Numbered from the stretch's first letter, positions 53,228 to 63,653 are shown. The stretch is DNA of 64,000 bases from Ceratopteris richardii (GCA_020310875.1 CM035423.1:123703664-123767663), one strand, 5' to 3'. Notes: generated by a model not told the origin, from the sequence alone. Program-made: numbers and translations.

Positions 53228-56200
53228 TCACATGGCCATGGGATATCCTTGATCTGCATGGTCAACTGTTGTAGTCATATCTCGGCCTTGTCTGCGTAAC
53301 TTCATCCTTCTGATGCGTTCTAAAGCCTCTGCTTGAGCCTCTTCTCGAATGCGCTTTTCTTCCTCTTTGCGTTTCTTAGCAGTGTTGAGTCGGCTGAGCA
53401 TTTCCTCCGTGAGGGGTTCCTGATACAACTTGACTCTGCAACCGCTAATATAGTTTGGGAGAACGTCACCCTCTAACGTGGCTAGTTGTACTACTCCGCT
53501 CGTGGAGATCCTATTGATGATCATAGGTCCGTAGCCTCTCTTTTCTAGCTTCTTGGCGTGTTGTTTTAGTGTATAAACTAAAACTAAATCTCCTGCTTTC
53601 AAGCCCTTATCCTTCACATGGGCATCGAAATATGCCTTCTGTCTCTTCTTGGCTGCATATATTCCTGCAGCGGCTCTCAGTCTTGTTTCCCCTAATCGTT
53701 CAAGGTCAAAGATCCTAGAGGAGAGCTCATGACCTGTCCATTCGTGCTCTTGTGCTACTTTCAATGTAGGGATCAAGAAGTCCAAAGGTAACACAGCGTT
53801 TTGACCGAATACCATCTGAAAGGGGGTGGCTTGGAGTACCGTTTTGTAGGCAACTCGGTATGCCCAAACAGCATGGTGTAGCTGTTTGTCCCAATCAGAG
53901 CGTTTAGTGTTCACTAATTTCGTCAGTACATTGCATAAAATCTTATTAGTGCTCTCAGCTTGTCCATTAGCTTGAGGGTGATAAGGGGCAGACTTCTTGT
54001 GTATTACCAAGAATTCTTGGAGTAGATTTTCAATCACTTCGTTCAAGAAATGAGTGCCTCTATCACTTACAAGCTCTATGGGTAGCCCATATCTCGTGAA
54101 TACATTCTCAAACAAGAATTTGGCAGTTGTTTGAGCATCGTTCTTGGTGGTAGCTTTTACCTCTACCCACTTGGTGAGATAATCTGTTGCCACAATGATG
54201 TATTCCGCATGAGAACCCTTAGCTGGGGGATTAATAGGACCTACGAAGTCTATTCCCCACTTAGAGAATGCACGTCCACCCATCATAGGTTTCAGTGGCA
54301 TCTCATCTTTGCGTATAGGATACTGAGTCCTCTGACAGACATCACACCGTTTCACATAGGTATGTGCATCCATGTGAAGGGTAGGCCACCAGAAGCCCGC
54401 AAATAGGATTGCCTTGATCACCCGATCCGGTCCAAAGTGTCCTCCTGCTACACCTTGGTGAGCAGTTTCTAAGATCTTAAGATACTCACTTTCATGGACA
54501 CACAGTCTCAGGTAACCATCCTTACCGCGCTTGTATAGATTATCACCAATGAGTGAATAATCCTGGGCTTCTTGTTCTAAACTCCTTTTCCTAGCTAGAG
54601 TCATGTCTGGAGGGAATGTGTTTGTCCTCAAGAATGATACTAGAGGTTCACTCCAATCTGGCACAATGGATACTTGATAGAGAGTGGCATGTTCCACAGG
54701 TGGTTTAGTGCAACAGATTGGGCATTCCTTGCACAACTTTTGGACATCCGCTTCCATAGTTGGCCAATGCACTCCGAATCTCTTTAGAGTCTGCAACGTT
54801 CGTTGCTTTGAATGGTGTTGCTCTAACGCACCTACATGTGCTAATTGCAACCATTTAGCATACTCATCCTCTTCTACGCAACAAGCCAAGATCCCTTGAT
54901 CTGTGTGCTTGTACATGCTTCCTGCCATGATATGGTACTTTTGGGCTTTTACGATCTCTCTATTCCGTGTGTTCACCACTGGATGATTAGGCCCGTATGT
55001 CAATACCGGTACCAATGGCTTAGCCCACTGCGGTATAACTTCCAAATTAAACAAGTAAGCATCAGGAAGGTCATCTGACACTCCTTGTGGGGCCTCTCCT
55101 GATGTGAGCCTAGAGAGGTGATCCGCTCTCAAGTGAGTCCTACCCTTTCTTACCACAACCTCAAAATCATATTCCATTAACAAGAGAAACCATCTTACTA
55201 ATCTTCCTGTATTGCATGGCTTGTTTACAAGATACAACAATGCCTGATGATCAGTAAAAAATTTAAACCTATTTGCAAGCAAATAGTGTCTAAATTTCTT
55301 GACTGCATATACCATGCCTAATCCTTCGCGCTCTGTAGTGGTGTAATTTCGTTCAGCCGCATTCAATTGTCTACTGGCATAGGCAATTGGAAGATCCATA
55401 TTTCCTTCACCAGTAGGTTGTGCGAGTACACATCCAATAGCATAATTGGATGCATCAACATGAACATGGAATGGCTTATTCCAATCTGGTGTGGTCAAGA
55501 TTGGTGCTGAACATAATCTTCGTTTAAGCTCTTGGAAGGAATTCTCACATTCATCCGTCCACTCAAAGTTTGTCAGAAGTCCGTACATGGGCTTTGCAAT
55601 GACAGCATACATGTGTATAAATCGTCGATAATAACCACAATGCCCCATGAAAGCTTGTACTTCCTTGACATTCTTTGGCCTAGGTAGCTCTGCTATGGCT
55701 CTCACTTTCTCTTCGTCAGTAGATATGCCATTCTTTGACACTATGTGTCCTAGAATCTTACCTTGCCTGACCATAAAAACGCACTTTTCTGGGTTCAGGC
55801 AGACTTGATATTCTCTACATTTGTCAAAGATTTGTCTGAGTTCAGGAATATGAGTTTGTCTAACATTGGAATGAGCACAAAGATCATCAACATAGACTTC
55901 TAAACTCTTCCTCAGGAACTCCTTAAACACATTGCACATCAGCCTCTGGAAGGTGGCTGGTGCATTGGTAAGCCCAAATGGCATTACTCTAAAAGCAAAA
56001 ATGCCCCATTCTGTGGCAAAGGCTGTCTTATGCTGATCCTCTGGAGCTATGGCTACTTGATTGTAGCCAGAAAATCCATCAAGGAAGCTGTACACTTCCT
56101 TGCCTGCCACTCTTTCTAAGAGATGTTCTGTGATGGGAAGCGGATAGTTATCTCGAATCGTGGCGGCATTAACCTTTTTCAAGTTAATGCACACACGCAG

Positions 56201-59200
56201 CTTGCCATTCTTCTTGGGCACCACTACGATGGGGGATACCCATTCAGTGTGCTCAATTTCATAGATAAATCCAGCTTCGACCAGTCTATCTATCTCCTCC
56301 TTGATCTTAGCAGCGTAATTATCATTATATGTATAAGGCTTTTGCTTAGAGGGTTTGGCATCTGAGGTCATGGGGATGGTGTGCGAGCATATGTCCGGGT
56401 CAACCCCTTTCAAGTCCTTGTAACTCCAAGCGAATACATCTCTGTATTCTCTTAGCAAGGCAATCAATTCGTGCTCTTCTTCTTCTGTCAGGTCATGGCC
56501 TATATACGTGCATCTCTCCTCTCCTTCTTCTATGGCCACTACTATTTTCTTGGTGGTTTCTTTGTTATCATAGGCCTCTCCTGATTGTGCCTCTCGTTTA
56601 GGCATTCTTATCATGACTCTCCTGTCATCTATCTCATACTTCTTAAAATTTTCTGGGACCTCAAACAAAGATTCTTCCTCTTCTGGTAAGGCTTCTCTCT
56701 TCTTTCGTTTCTTTCCTTCTTCCTTAGGGGTCATATGCGTTGCTAATCTTACATCATTTGTAACCTCTCCATGCCTCTGGGGTTGAAATTCTATTTCATG
56801 GAAGTATTCTTCATCTGATGCAAATGGTGGATCCATAATGATTGACTCTAGATCGGAGTCACTTGCATCCTCAATTGCATCAGGGCTAGGTTCGCATTCT
56901 TCTAAAACTGCCTCTCCCATGATTGGCTCTATGGAGAAGACTGAAATGTCATAGCCATCCTCATCACAGTGAGGTGTCCATTGTTCTTCATTGATGGCTA
57001 CGTCCATTGTTGCTAAAATTTCCGCCCAGCCATGGGGTTCAAACTCCTCATCTGGAAAGACTATAGGTGCATAGGCTGGGTCTTGAATGGGTCTATGAGT
57101 TTCGTTCGCACCTACCTCTCTGGCTTTCTCTCTCTTCTCTTCTTCTACTGCTACCTTGCACATCCATAAGTGAGTATCTTCATGCATCCATGAGGATCCA
57201 GACCCTATGGAATGCACCGATTCTGTATCATCTTTGGCTCTATGGATGGGATTCCATTGGATAGGAGGGACATCTCTATGAGAATAATCCTTGAGATTGA
57301 CTTTGGTCGTAACACCCAAGTGTTGCAAATACAAGGAGTTGGTTCCCCAATCCTGTACTACTTGCAATTGTCGCATAAATGGTCTTCCCAAAATCATCTC
57401 ATAGGCATGATTTTTGCTGAAGTCACATATAGCAAAACTATGTTCAAACTCGACACCACAAGTGGTGAGAGTTATCCCTTCTAGCAATCCTAGGGGTCTC
57501 TCTATGTGACCATCGGCCATCTGCAATTTCATTCTCGTCGGCCTGAGTGCCGGCTTGCCCCAACGTTTCCATAAGGAGGTTGTGGCAATTGCAACTCCTG
57601 CACCTGAGTCCAAAATTGCCTTGGTGGTGTACTCCTGGTAGGTGATGGGCAGATAGGTGTTCCCTTCTTCACCTTCACACATATCCCCTATCTTATCCAA
57701 GGGAATTTCTGGCACTGTCCTATGGGATCCTACCTGGGAACGAGGTTTTGCTATCTCTGGAACTTGTTTGGCTACATGTTTCCATAATTCAGGTCTAACC
57801 TTGAGTAGCTCTTCTAACTTGAGATTACACTGCACGTTAGTGTTCTTCACTACCTCTGTGTTCCTAGGTATGACTGAATCGTCGTTCCTTACCATGACTG
57901 TGGGTGCTCTCATACATGTGGACTTTGCCTCCCATGGGCCTGTGAAGTGGGGTAGCTCCTGTATGGAATTAGACTCAAAATCCAATCTCTCATGAGACTG
58001 AGTACTCTCATGTTCTCCGTAAATAGATGGGATGTCTTGTGGGAACTGGTCGTGTGCATCATCCACAAGTTCAAAAGGAGGGGCGACCTCGCTTTCGTTA
58101 TCCCATTTGTCTTCTTGAATCTCTCGTAGGAAGTCTGGTGCAAACCGATTCATAGAAGAAGAAGTGTCTGGCTCCGTAGAATTGGGCGCATAAGCAACCT
58201 GGGAAGGAGGGCTTATTTTGTTGTTGACTCTCTCCTCGTTCTCGCAAATGGCTGGAGCACAAGCTTCTTGGGGAGGGTTACTTATTCTATTACTTGTCCG
58301 AACAGGCTCACACATTCCCTGAGAAGGAATGTAGGCAACCTGTGGAGGTACTTGAGCTTTCGAGGGAGGCTCATCTGCCTTTTGGGGGGGAAGATAAGCT
58401 TCCTGAGGAGGCACATGGGCTTCCTGAAGAGGCTGGCTTATCCGTTCTCTTGCCCTTTCCTTTCTTTGAGGGGTAGGTTCCTTTTCTGACTGTGCAATTA
58501 GCCTCTCTATTCTTTCTAAGGAGGGGAAACCGTCTGGTTTAGTGGAATTGGCCACATAAACTTCCGATTGGGAATGATTCATGTATTTGCTTGCTTTTTC
58601 CTGGTCTTGATTTTTTTCTTCCTTGTCAGATCTTGCAATTATCCTCTCTAACTTCTCTAGGAATCCATCCAAGTGTAATTGCGTTTTGGCTGAGCCTGAG
58701 TAATTGAAAAGGCGACTGGCTTCAAACATAGTCTGAGCCAATGCGACCATTTTCGCGCATAGTTTGGTTCTTTCTATCTCTAGGTCAGCTCTAGGATAGC
58801 ACTTGTCATGATCCGTGACGTTTGGCCCTTCTTGGATTCTGGCCTGATATGCTTTAAGCATCATGTCTATGTCTTCGGGAGTGGGATCAGCTAATACCGA
58901 TCCTGTTTGGGGTGGTGGGTGGGTTACGTGGGCTGTCTTAGAGGGTGGAGGGGTGGAGGGTGATGGGGATGGTAGCGGTGGTAATGTGTGAGAGTGCGGT
59001 TGAGATGTGATCTCTATGATTTTAGCCTTGGTTTCTCGTAGACTTTCCTCAAGTTCACTCATCTTCTTTGCCCATTGCCTTTTCATGCGTTCGCGGCTAT
59101 CTCTCCAAGCTCTTGTTCTCTTTTTATTTTGGCTCTCAGTATCGCTAGCATCTGGGCTCTTTTCCTGGCCTACCCCTTGGTTTTGCTGCAATGCCTGAGC

Positions 59201-61696
59201 CCTAGTGACTACCTGTATTGGTGCAGTGGAAGTGACACTTCCTGAGGAGTCTACCACTAACCCAACAACGTTGATAGGGGTGATTTTTGGCATGCTATTG
59301 GGGTTCTTTGGGCAATCTCGTAAGAGATGCTCTTTTCCGCAGTCTTGGCAAAAGCCTTGGATAGTCACGGACTGAGGTTGTGTGGGCGGAGGCAAGGGAC
59401 AATCACGAATGAAGTGATCCCCCTGACATCGGTAGCATGGTCCTCTAGGAATTGATGGTCGTACCTGCCTAGGTTGAGGCCTAGGGCTGGGGTTTGCATA
59501 CATGACGTTTGTGTAGTCTGACTCCCAACTATGTTCATTCGGCTCTTCACCATAGTAGGACTCGCCATGTTCTGGAGACTGCATGTAGTAAGCGTGGGGG
59601 CTATCCACATGGGTAGAATCAAAGCTATGATCACTTGGGTCATTTTTAGAGATCAAGGGTGTTACTGGTACTATGGCCCTATTCAGGTTTTCTTCTGCAA
59701 CAACATACTTTACTGGAATCACGTTAGCGGGGTTTGGGGGCTGTTGAGCTAGTACCGGTTGGGGTCTCTGTTGGGCCTGATATGGTTGCTGATAGGTTTG
59801 TTGGGGTCTAGCATATTGTGGTGGTGGATTTTGGTTCTGGTATCGGCCTTGTTGGTAGGGTTGCGGATAGGGTTGCCTAACTGCCTGCTTGTTGTATGGG
59901 CAATCTTGTGCGGTGTGATTGGTGTATCTCCGTTCTATGGTGCAGTACTGGCTACTAGAGTTTACTTGGGGTTGAGCCATAATAGGGCAGACATTCGCCA
60001 TATGGTCACCACCGCATGTATAGCACCTTTTCACAGGAGCAAACCTTGGGATTTGTTTGCTCGTTACACCTAATTTCTGAGCTACTTTTTCGGCAAGTTC
60101 CTCAATTGATGTGGACTGCATGGAAGAGTGACTAGATGCACTATCTGAATCTTTGTAGATCTTGGAGAGCTCTAGTTCTTCCCCTAGGTTATCTTCAATG
60201 TCAATGCACATGCGTACACATTCTTCTATAGTCCTAGGGTCCTTCAGATACACATAGGATCTCAATTTTGTACTCAGCAATCCGTCAAGGAATAAGGCTA
60301 CTTGTTTGGCAGATGTGGGTAGCTCCGAAATAGGACATCTTTCAAGATATTGTCTAAATCTTCTTCCTGCAAGTCTCACAGTCTCTTGAGGGGTTTGCCT
60401 GAAGCTGTGAATCAGTGAGGAGGTATTGTGTCTTATGCCGCTCTTAGAGAACTCTACGATAAATGCCTCTAGGAGTTGGTCTATGCTCCTGAACTGACGC
60501 TCATCTAATGGCTGAAACCATGTAAGTGCTGTGTTCCTAAGGGTTAGACCGAAGGCATTGTACTGCGTGAACAGATCTTCCACTTGTTCAGCTCTCAAGA
60601 CTTGCTTGAACTCCGCCACATGATCATAGGGATCTCCTGTGCCGTCAAAGTAATTCTTCATGGACTTAACTAGCTGGGTGGGTCTCAAAGTTCTTGTGTG
60701 CTCTCTAGGCCTCGGCAGAGGGAATCCATCTACATTTCTTTGGTTCCTGTGGGCTCTAAGCATCTCAGGTTCTACCCTATTCGTTTCCGTTCTCGTTCTT
60801 TCTCTGCCCACCGGATTGGCAAAACTTACTTCTGGTCTATCTTTACTTTTGTCTCTTTGCATACCATGAGCCTGGGATGTTCCAGCTCCAGGGTGACCAT
60901 AGGATACATTTGATCTTGGTTGGGGGAAAATGAATTCGCCCTTCCAAGTGTAAGCATGCCTATCATTTTCTGTCACCACAAAGATCCTCTCCGAAGTGTG
61001 GTCTAAGTAGGTCACTCTACCTGGGCTATCTGGATCCTTAAACTCATAGATCATGATTGTTCCTATATCCGTTGGGTGATCCGGTTTATACCTCCAAAAG
61101 GCTTCGTCCGTTTCTCGATTGAGAAGCAAATCTATGCACTTGTTATCTTGGGGGACCCACTCAGGCGTGATAATCCTAGTGAGAACTGATTTACCTCGAG
61201 GGGTTCTAGGTTCTACTCCCATATTTCCTTGTTCCAAGTCGCCTAAGTCCGCTTCTGAGATTACATTTCCAAATTCATCTGTCCTATCTGGATGACTGGT
61301 GACTACGTATATGGTTCCTTCCTTGTCCAGGTATGCACCGTTTTCAAACTTGACAGCTGGGTGCTCTAGTCCTATGGATTGGTCAGGGTTTTTAATCTGG
61401 ACCACAGATCTTCCTAGGCCGTCCTCATAGATGCTAGCACCTAATCGGTTGGTCCTAAGGTATTCCAACTGTGTTTTGTAAGGGCCTTCTACCCTGTACA
61501 AGTAAGGCACACCTGAACTTCCCGTAGGTCTGTCCAGGCCTTGAGACATCTCTGACTCACTAGTATCAGAGCTAGGGTAATGAGAGTGGCGACTCAACTG
61601 CTGGGCCCAAGACCTTGCAGTGTGGTTGACACTAGCCTCTGAAGACCTAAGGCTTTGTCTCTCTCTTACTAGGTGTCGTCCTGATCTAAGGTTCAT
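53228..61696 (-). CDS. gag-pol: A Gag-Pol polyprotein, 2,822 residues
   Basis: Open from ATG 61,696 (MNLRSGRHL). Gag: retrotransposon Gag domain about 340-460, four zinc-knuckle-like motifs (about 555, 585, 752 and 783), three of them C-x2-C-x3-H-x4-C, and a charged coil about 870-910. Protease about 1,355-1,450 (ILDSGAG, MILGRPFMRQL). RT about 1,770-2,000 with intact YVDD near 1,937. RNase H about 2,075-2,200 (HVDASNYAIG, TDHQALLYLV). Integrase: two successive H2C2 zinc modules (about 2,218-2,330 and 2,338-2,455), then D,D,E (GIDFVGP, SDRGTHF, QAESTNK) and a basic C-terminal region (KRKEEEKRIREEAQAEALER). All key residues are present. The length is well beyond a usual Ty3 Gag-Pol, mainly through the long Gag. 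Translation ends at a TGA. Confidence 0.95.
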   Translation of the reverse strand: MNLRSGRHLVRERQSLRSSEASVNHTARSWAQQLSRHSHYPSSDTSESEMSQGLDRPTGSSGVPYLYRVEGPYKTQLEYLRTNRLGASIYEDGLGRSVVQIKNPDQSIGLEHPAVKFENGAYLDKEGTIYVVTSHPDRTDEFGNVISEADLGDLEQGNMGVEPRTPRGKSVLTRIITPEWVPQDNKCIDLLLNRETDEAFWRYKPDHPTDIGTIMIYEFKDPDSPGRVTYLDHTSERIFVVTENDRHAYTWKGEFIFPQPRSNVSYGHPGAGTSQAHGMQRDKSKDRPEVSFANPVGRERTRTETNRVEPEMLRAHRNQRNVDGFPLPRPREHTRTLRPTQLVKSMKNYFDGTGDPYDHVAEFKQVLRAEQVEDLFTQYNAFGLTLRNTALTWFQPLDERQFRSIDQLLEAFIVEFSKSGIRHNTSSLIHSFRQTPQETVRLAGRRFRQYLERCPISELPTSAKQVALFLDGLLSTKLRSYVYLKDPRTIEECVRMCIDIEDNLGEELELSKIYKDSDSASSHSSMQSTSIEELAEKVAQKLGVTSKQIPRFAPVKRCYTCGGDHMANVCPIMAQPQVNSSSQYCTIERRYTNHTAQDCPYNKQAVRQPYPQPYQQGRYQNQNPPPQYARPQQTYQQPYQAQQRPQPVLAQQPPNPANVIPVKYVVAEENLNRAIVPVTPLISKNDPSDHSFDSTHVDSPHAYYMQSPEHGESYYGEEPNEHSWESDYTNVMYANPSPRPQPRQVRPSIPRGPCYRCQGDHFIRDCPLPPPTQPQSVTIQGFCQDCGKEHLLRDCPKNPNSMPKITPINVVGLVVDSSGSVTSTAPIQVVTRAQALQQNQGVGQEKSPDASDTESQNKKRTRAWRDSRERMKRQWAKKMSELEESLRETKAKIIEITSQPHSHTLPPLPSPSPSTPPPSKTAHVTHPPPQTGSVLADPTPEDIDMMLKAYQARIQEGPNVTDHDKCYPRADLEIERTKLCAKMVALAQTMFEASRLFNYSGSAKTQLHLDGFLEKLERIIARSDKEEKNQDQEKASKYMNHSQSEVYVANSTKPDGFPSLERIERLIAQSEKEPTPQRKERARERISQPLQEAHVPPQEAYLPPQKADEPPSKAQVPPQVAYIPSQGMCEPVRTSNRISNPPQEACAPAICENEERVNNKISPPSQVAYAPNSTEPDTSSSMNRFAPDFLREIQEDKWDNESEVAPPFELVDDAHDQFPQDIPSIYGEHESTQSHERLDFESNSIQELPHFTGPWEAKSTCMRAPTVMVRNDDSVIPRNTEVVKNTNVQCNLKLEELLKVRPELWKHVAKQVPEIAKPRSQVGSHRTVPEIPLDKIGDMCEGEEGNTYLPITYQEYTTKAILDSGAGVAIATTSLWKRWGKPALRPTRMKLQMADGHIERPLGLLEGITLTTCGVEFEHSFAICDFSKNHAYEMILGRPFMRQLQVVQDWGTNSLYLQHLGVTTKVNLKDYSHRDVPPIQWNPIHRAKDDTESVHSIGSGSSWMHEDTHLWMCKVAVEEEKREKAREVGANETHRPIQDPAYAPIVFPDEEFEPHGWAEILATMDVAINEEQWTPHCDEDGYDISVFSIEPIMGEAVLEECEPSPDAIEDASDSDLESIIMDPPFASDEEYFHEIEFQPQRHGEVTNDVRLATHMTPKEEGKKRKKREALPEEEESLFEVPENFKKYEIDDRRVMIRMPKREAQSGEAYDNKETTKKIVVAIEEGEERCTYIGHDLTEEEEHELIALLREYRDVFAWSYKDLKGVDPDICSHTIPMTSDAKPSKQKPYTYNDNYAAKIKEEIDRLVEAGFIYEIEHTEWVSPIVVVPKKNGKLRVCINLKKVNAATIRDNYPLPITEHLLERVAGKEVYSFLDGFSGYNQVAIAPEDQHKTAFATEWGIFAFRVMPFGLTNAPATFQRLMCNVFKEFLRKSLEVYVDDLCAHSNVRQTHIPELRQIFDKCREYQVCLNPEKCVFMVRQGKILGHIVSKNGISTDEEKVRAIAELPRPKNVKEVQAFMGHCGYYRRFIHMYAVIAKPMYGLLTNFEWTDECENSFQELKRRLCSAPILTTPDWNKPFHVHVDASNYAIGCVLAQPTGEGNMDLPIAYASRQLNAAERNYTTTEREGLGMVYAVKKFRHYLLANRFKFFTDHQALLYLVNKPCNTGRLVRWFLLLMEYDFEVVVRKGRTHLRADHLSRLTSGEAPQGVSDDLPDAYLFNLEVIPQWAKPLVPVLTYGPNHPVVNTRNREIVKAQKYHIMAGSMYKHTDQGILACCVEEDEYAKWLQLAHVGALEQHHSKQRTLQTLKRFGVHWPTMEADVQKLCKECPICCTKPPVEHATLYQVSIVPDWSEPLVSFLRTNTFPPDMTLARKRSLEQEAQDYSLIGDNLYKRGKDGYLRLCVHESEYLKILETAHQGVAGGHFGPDRVIKAILFAGFWWPTLHMDAHTYVKRCDVCQRTQYPIRKDEMPLKPMMGGRAFSKWGIDFVGPINPPAKGSHAEYIIVATDYLTKWVEVKATTKNDAQTTAKFLFENVFTRYGLPIELVSDRGTHFLNEVIENLLQEFLVIHKKSAPYHPQANGQAESTNKILCNVLTKLVNTKRSDWDKQLHHAVWAYRVAYKTVLQATPFQMVFGQNAVLPLDFLIPTLKVAQEHEWTGHELSSRIFDLERLGETRLRAAAGIYAAKKRQKAYFDAHVKDKGLKAGDLVLVYTLKQHAKKLEKRGYGPMIINRISTSGVVQLATLEGDVLPNYISGCRVKLYQEPLTEEMLSRLNTAKKRKEEEKRIREEAQAEALERIRRMKLRRQGRDMTTTVDHADQGYPMAM

Positions 61697-63653
61697 ATGC
61701 CCAACGGATTAGCCCAAACTTTTTTTTTTCAGAGTACAACCTCGTTGCCCATCAATTGGTACCAGTCACTTGATTCTTTTTAGTTATTCCTCGTGTTTAA
61801 AGTCTTATCTGCTATTACGTCGTCCGGAATACTTGAATGTTCTTCGTACTTTCAGGTTGATCGTTCCACGTTAGGTTCTTTCCTTTATGTTGTCGACAGT
61901 ACAGAGATTAAGTTTTTAGCTTGAACTTGAGTTTTTAGGTAGTCTTCAACTTGATAGTGGCCTATCGTCGCCCTGACTTACTCCTACTTCTAATCGTTCT
62001 TAGCCTAAGCTAGGAATTGACGAAGAGGAGTTGAGAATATTCCGACCTTTCTTGCCGAACCTTGCTCTTTAGTGCTCGAGAAGTTGATTCTCAAGCGTGC
62101 GCCACACCCTTGCTTGGATACTCTCACTTGCTTCTCAATAGGCCTGCATAAATCCCAAGATTAGCTCCAAGTAGACCTTTCAATTGACAGACAATTTATT
62201 TCATACACTTTTTTAATGACCCTTGTTCCCCCTTTTTTATTGCTAAAAATTTCCTCTAGAGCTCCCTTGGTGTTTCTACCCTTCTGTGTGTCAACTTCCA
62301 AATATCCTATCTGAAAATCAACGCGTTATTCTTATAAAAAACAGTTGAGGGCGTGTAGTATATGTCACGAGCTTTCCGACAAGCTCTAGAGCTCCGAAAA
62401 TGGATTTCGTATGAAAAAGTTATGACCGTTCAGGGTTTAGGGGGTTAACTAGACAAACAGATCCTTTCGGGGGTTTTAATGCATTTTCTAAGGCCTTCGT
62501 AAGTATATGAGTACATGAAAGTGCAAATATGCCCAAAATTTAGCCTAAATTTCCAAAAATTCACTCCTTAATTTTTTGCCAAAAATGCCTGTCTATCGCG
62601 ATAGACGGTGTCTGTCGCGATAGACACAATCTATCGTGGGGGCTGTCTGTCGCGATAGACGGTGTCTGTCGCGATAGACGCTATCTGTCGTGAAATTCTG
62701 TCTGTCGCGATAGACGGTGTCTGTCGCGATAGACAGTGTCTATCGTGAAATTCTGTCTGTCGCGATAGACGGTGTCTGTCGCGATAGACGCTATCTGTCG
62801 TGAAATTCTGTCTGTCGCGATAGACGGTGTCTGTCGCGGATTTCTGTCTGTCGCGATAGACGGTGTCTGTCGCGATAGACGGTATCTATCGTGGATTTCT
62901 GTCTGTCGCGATAGACGGTGTCTGTCGCGATAGACGCTATCTGTCGCGGATTTCTGTCTGTCGCGATAGACGGTGTCTGTCGCGATAGACGCTATCTGTC
63001 GCGGATTTCTGTCTGTCGCGATAGACGGTGTCTGTCGCGATGGACAGTGTTTGTCGCGGATTTCTGTCTGTCGCGATAGACGGTGTCTGTCGCGATAGAC
63101 AGTGTCTATCGTGGGTCTCTGTCTGTCGCGATAGACGGTGTCTGTCGCGATAGACAGTGTCTGTCGCGATAGATGGTATCTGTCGCGATAGACAGAAAAA
63201 ATGCAAATTTTTGAAAAACTTCTAGTGATCTAGAGTGCCCTCAAGGTGTAGGTTACAGTGATAAACATGCATTCACAAAATGTTAAGATTTTCTGTCTGT
63301 CGCGATAGACAGAGGCTGTCGTCCCGGGACCTGTGCAGAGCCTGTCGTACCTGCGCACACTGCTGGGGATGATGGTACAGCAAAAAACCTGCAAAATAGC
63401 TCAGAAAACATGCAAAAACAGCACATGCAAGTTCGCTCTCTCGCTCTCTCTCACAAGTGAAATGAGGGAAATGAGGTGGAGGTGGGGATATAGTCAAAAA
63501 ACTGAAATTTTCGCGATGATGGAGATGGACGTGGGAGATGGTGATGATGATGATGGTGAAGAAAGTAAAAGAAAATCGATGAGAGTGAAGAAAATACCTA
63601 CAACTCCAACGCGTCAACTCTACGTCTTACCATCACACGCTCGTCCTCAAAGC
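61697..63653 (-). other. A 5' leader
   Basis: About 1.96 kb of non-coding sequence between the primer site and the Gag ATG. It contains the repeat array at 62,588-63,193 and a block at about 62,370-62,430 related to the E leader. A donor-like GTAAGA lies on the minus strand at 63,630-63,625. A T/A run lies just before the Gag ATG (about 61,720-61,730). Confidence 0.8.
62588..63193 (-). repeat. A leader tandem array, 55-bp units with TATCGCGACA core
   Basis: About 11 units, mostly 55 bp, each made of three sub-repeats of 17-19 bp. Plus-strand sub-repeat: GTCTGTCGCGATAGACGG. In element sense (minus) the core is TATCGCGACA, the same as in E. About 21 exact cores are present, and each sits in a near-palindrome GTCTRTCGCGAYAGAC. 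One more copy lies at about 63,296-63,311. Several units differ only by GCTATC, AGTGTC or GGTATC, which suggests recent amplification. Confidence 0.92.

Noticed and set aside
61720-61731. Poly(A) tail of a processed gene
   Set aside because: A short T run just before the Gag ATG, with no upstream gene body or target duplication.
62588-63193. CRISPR-like array of repeats and spacers
   Set aside because: Repeats are 17-19-bp sub-units in 55-bp tandem units with near-identical spacers, inside a retrotransposon leader of a plant. No cas genes; it is a minisatellite.
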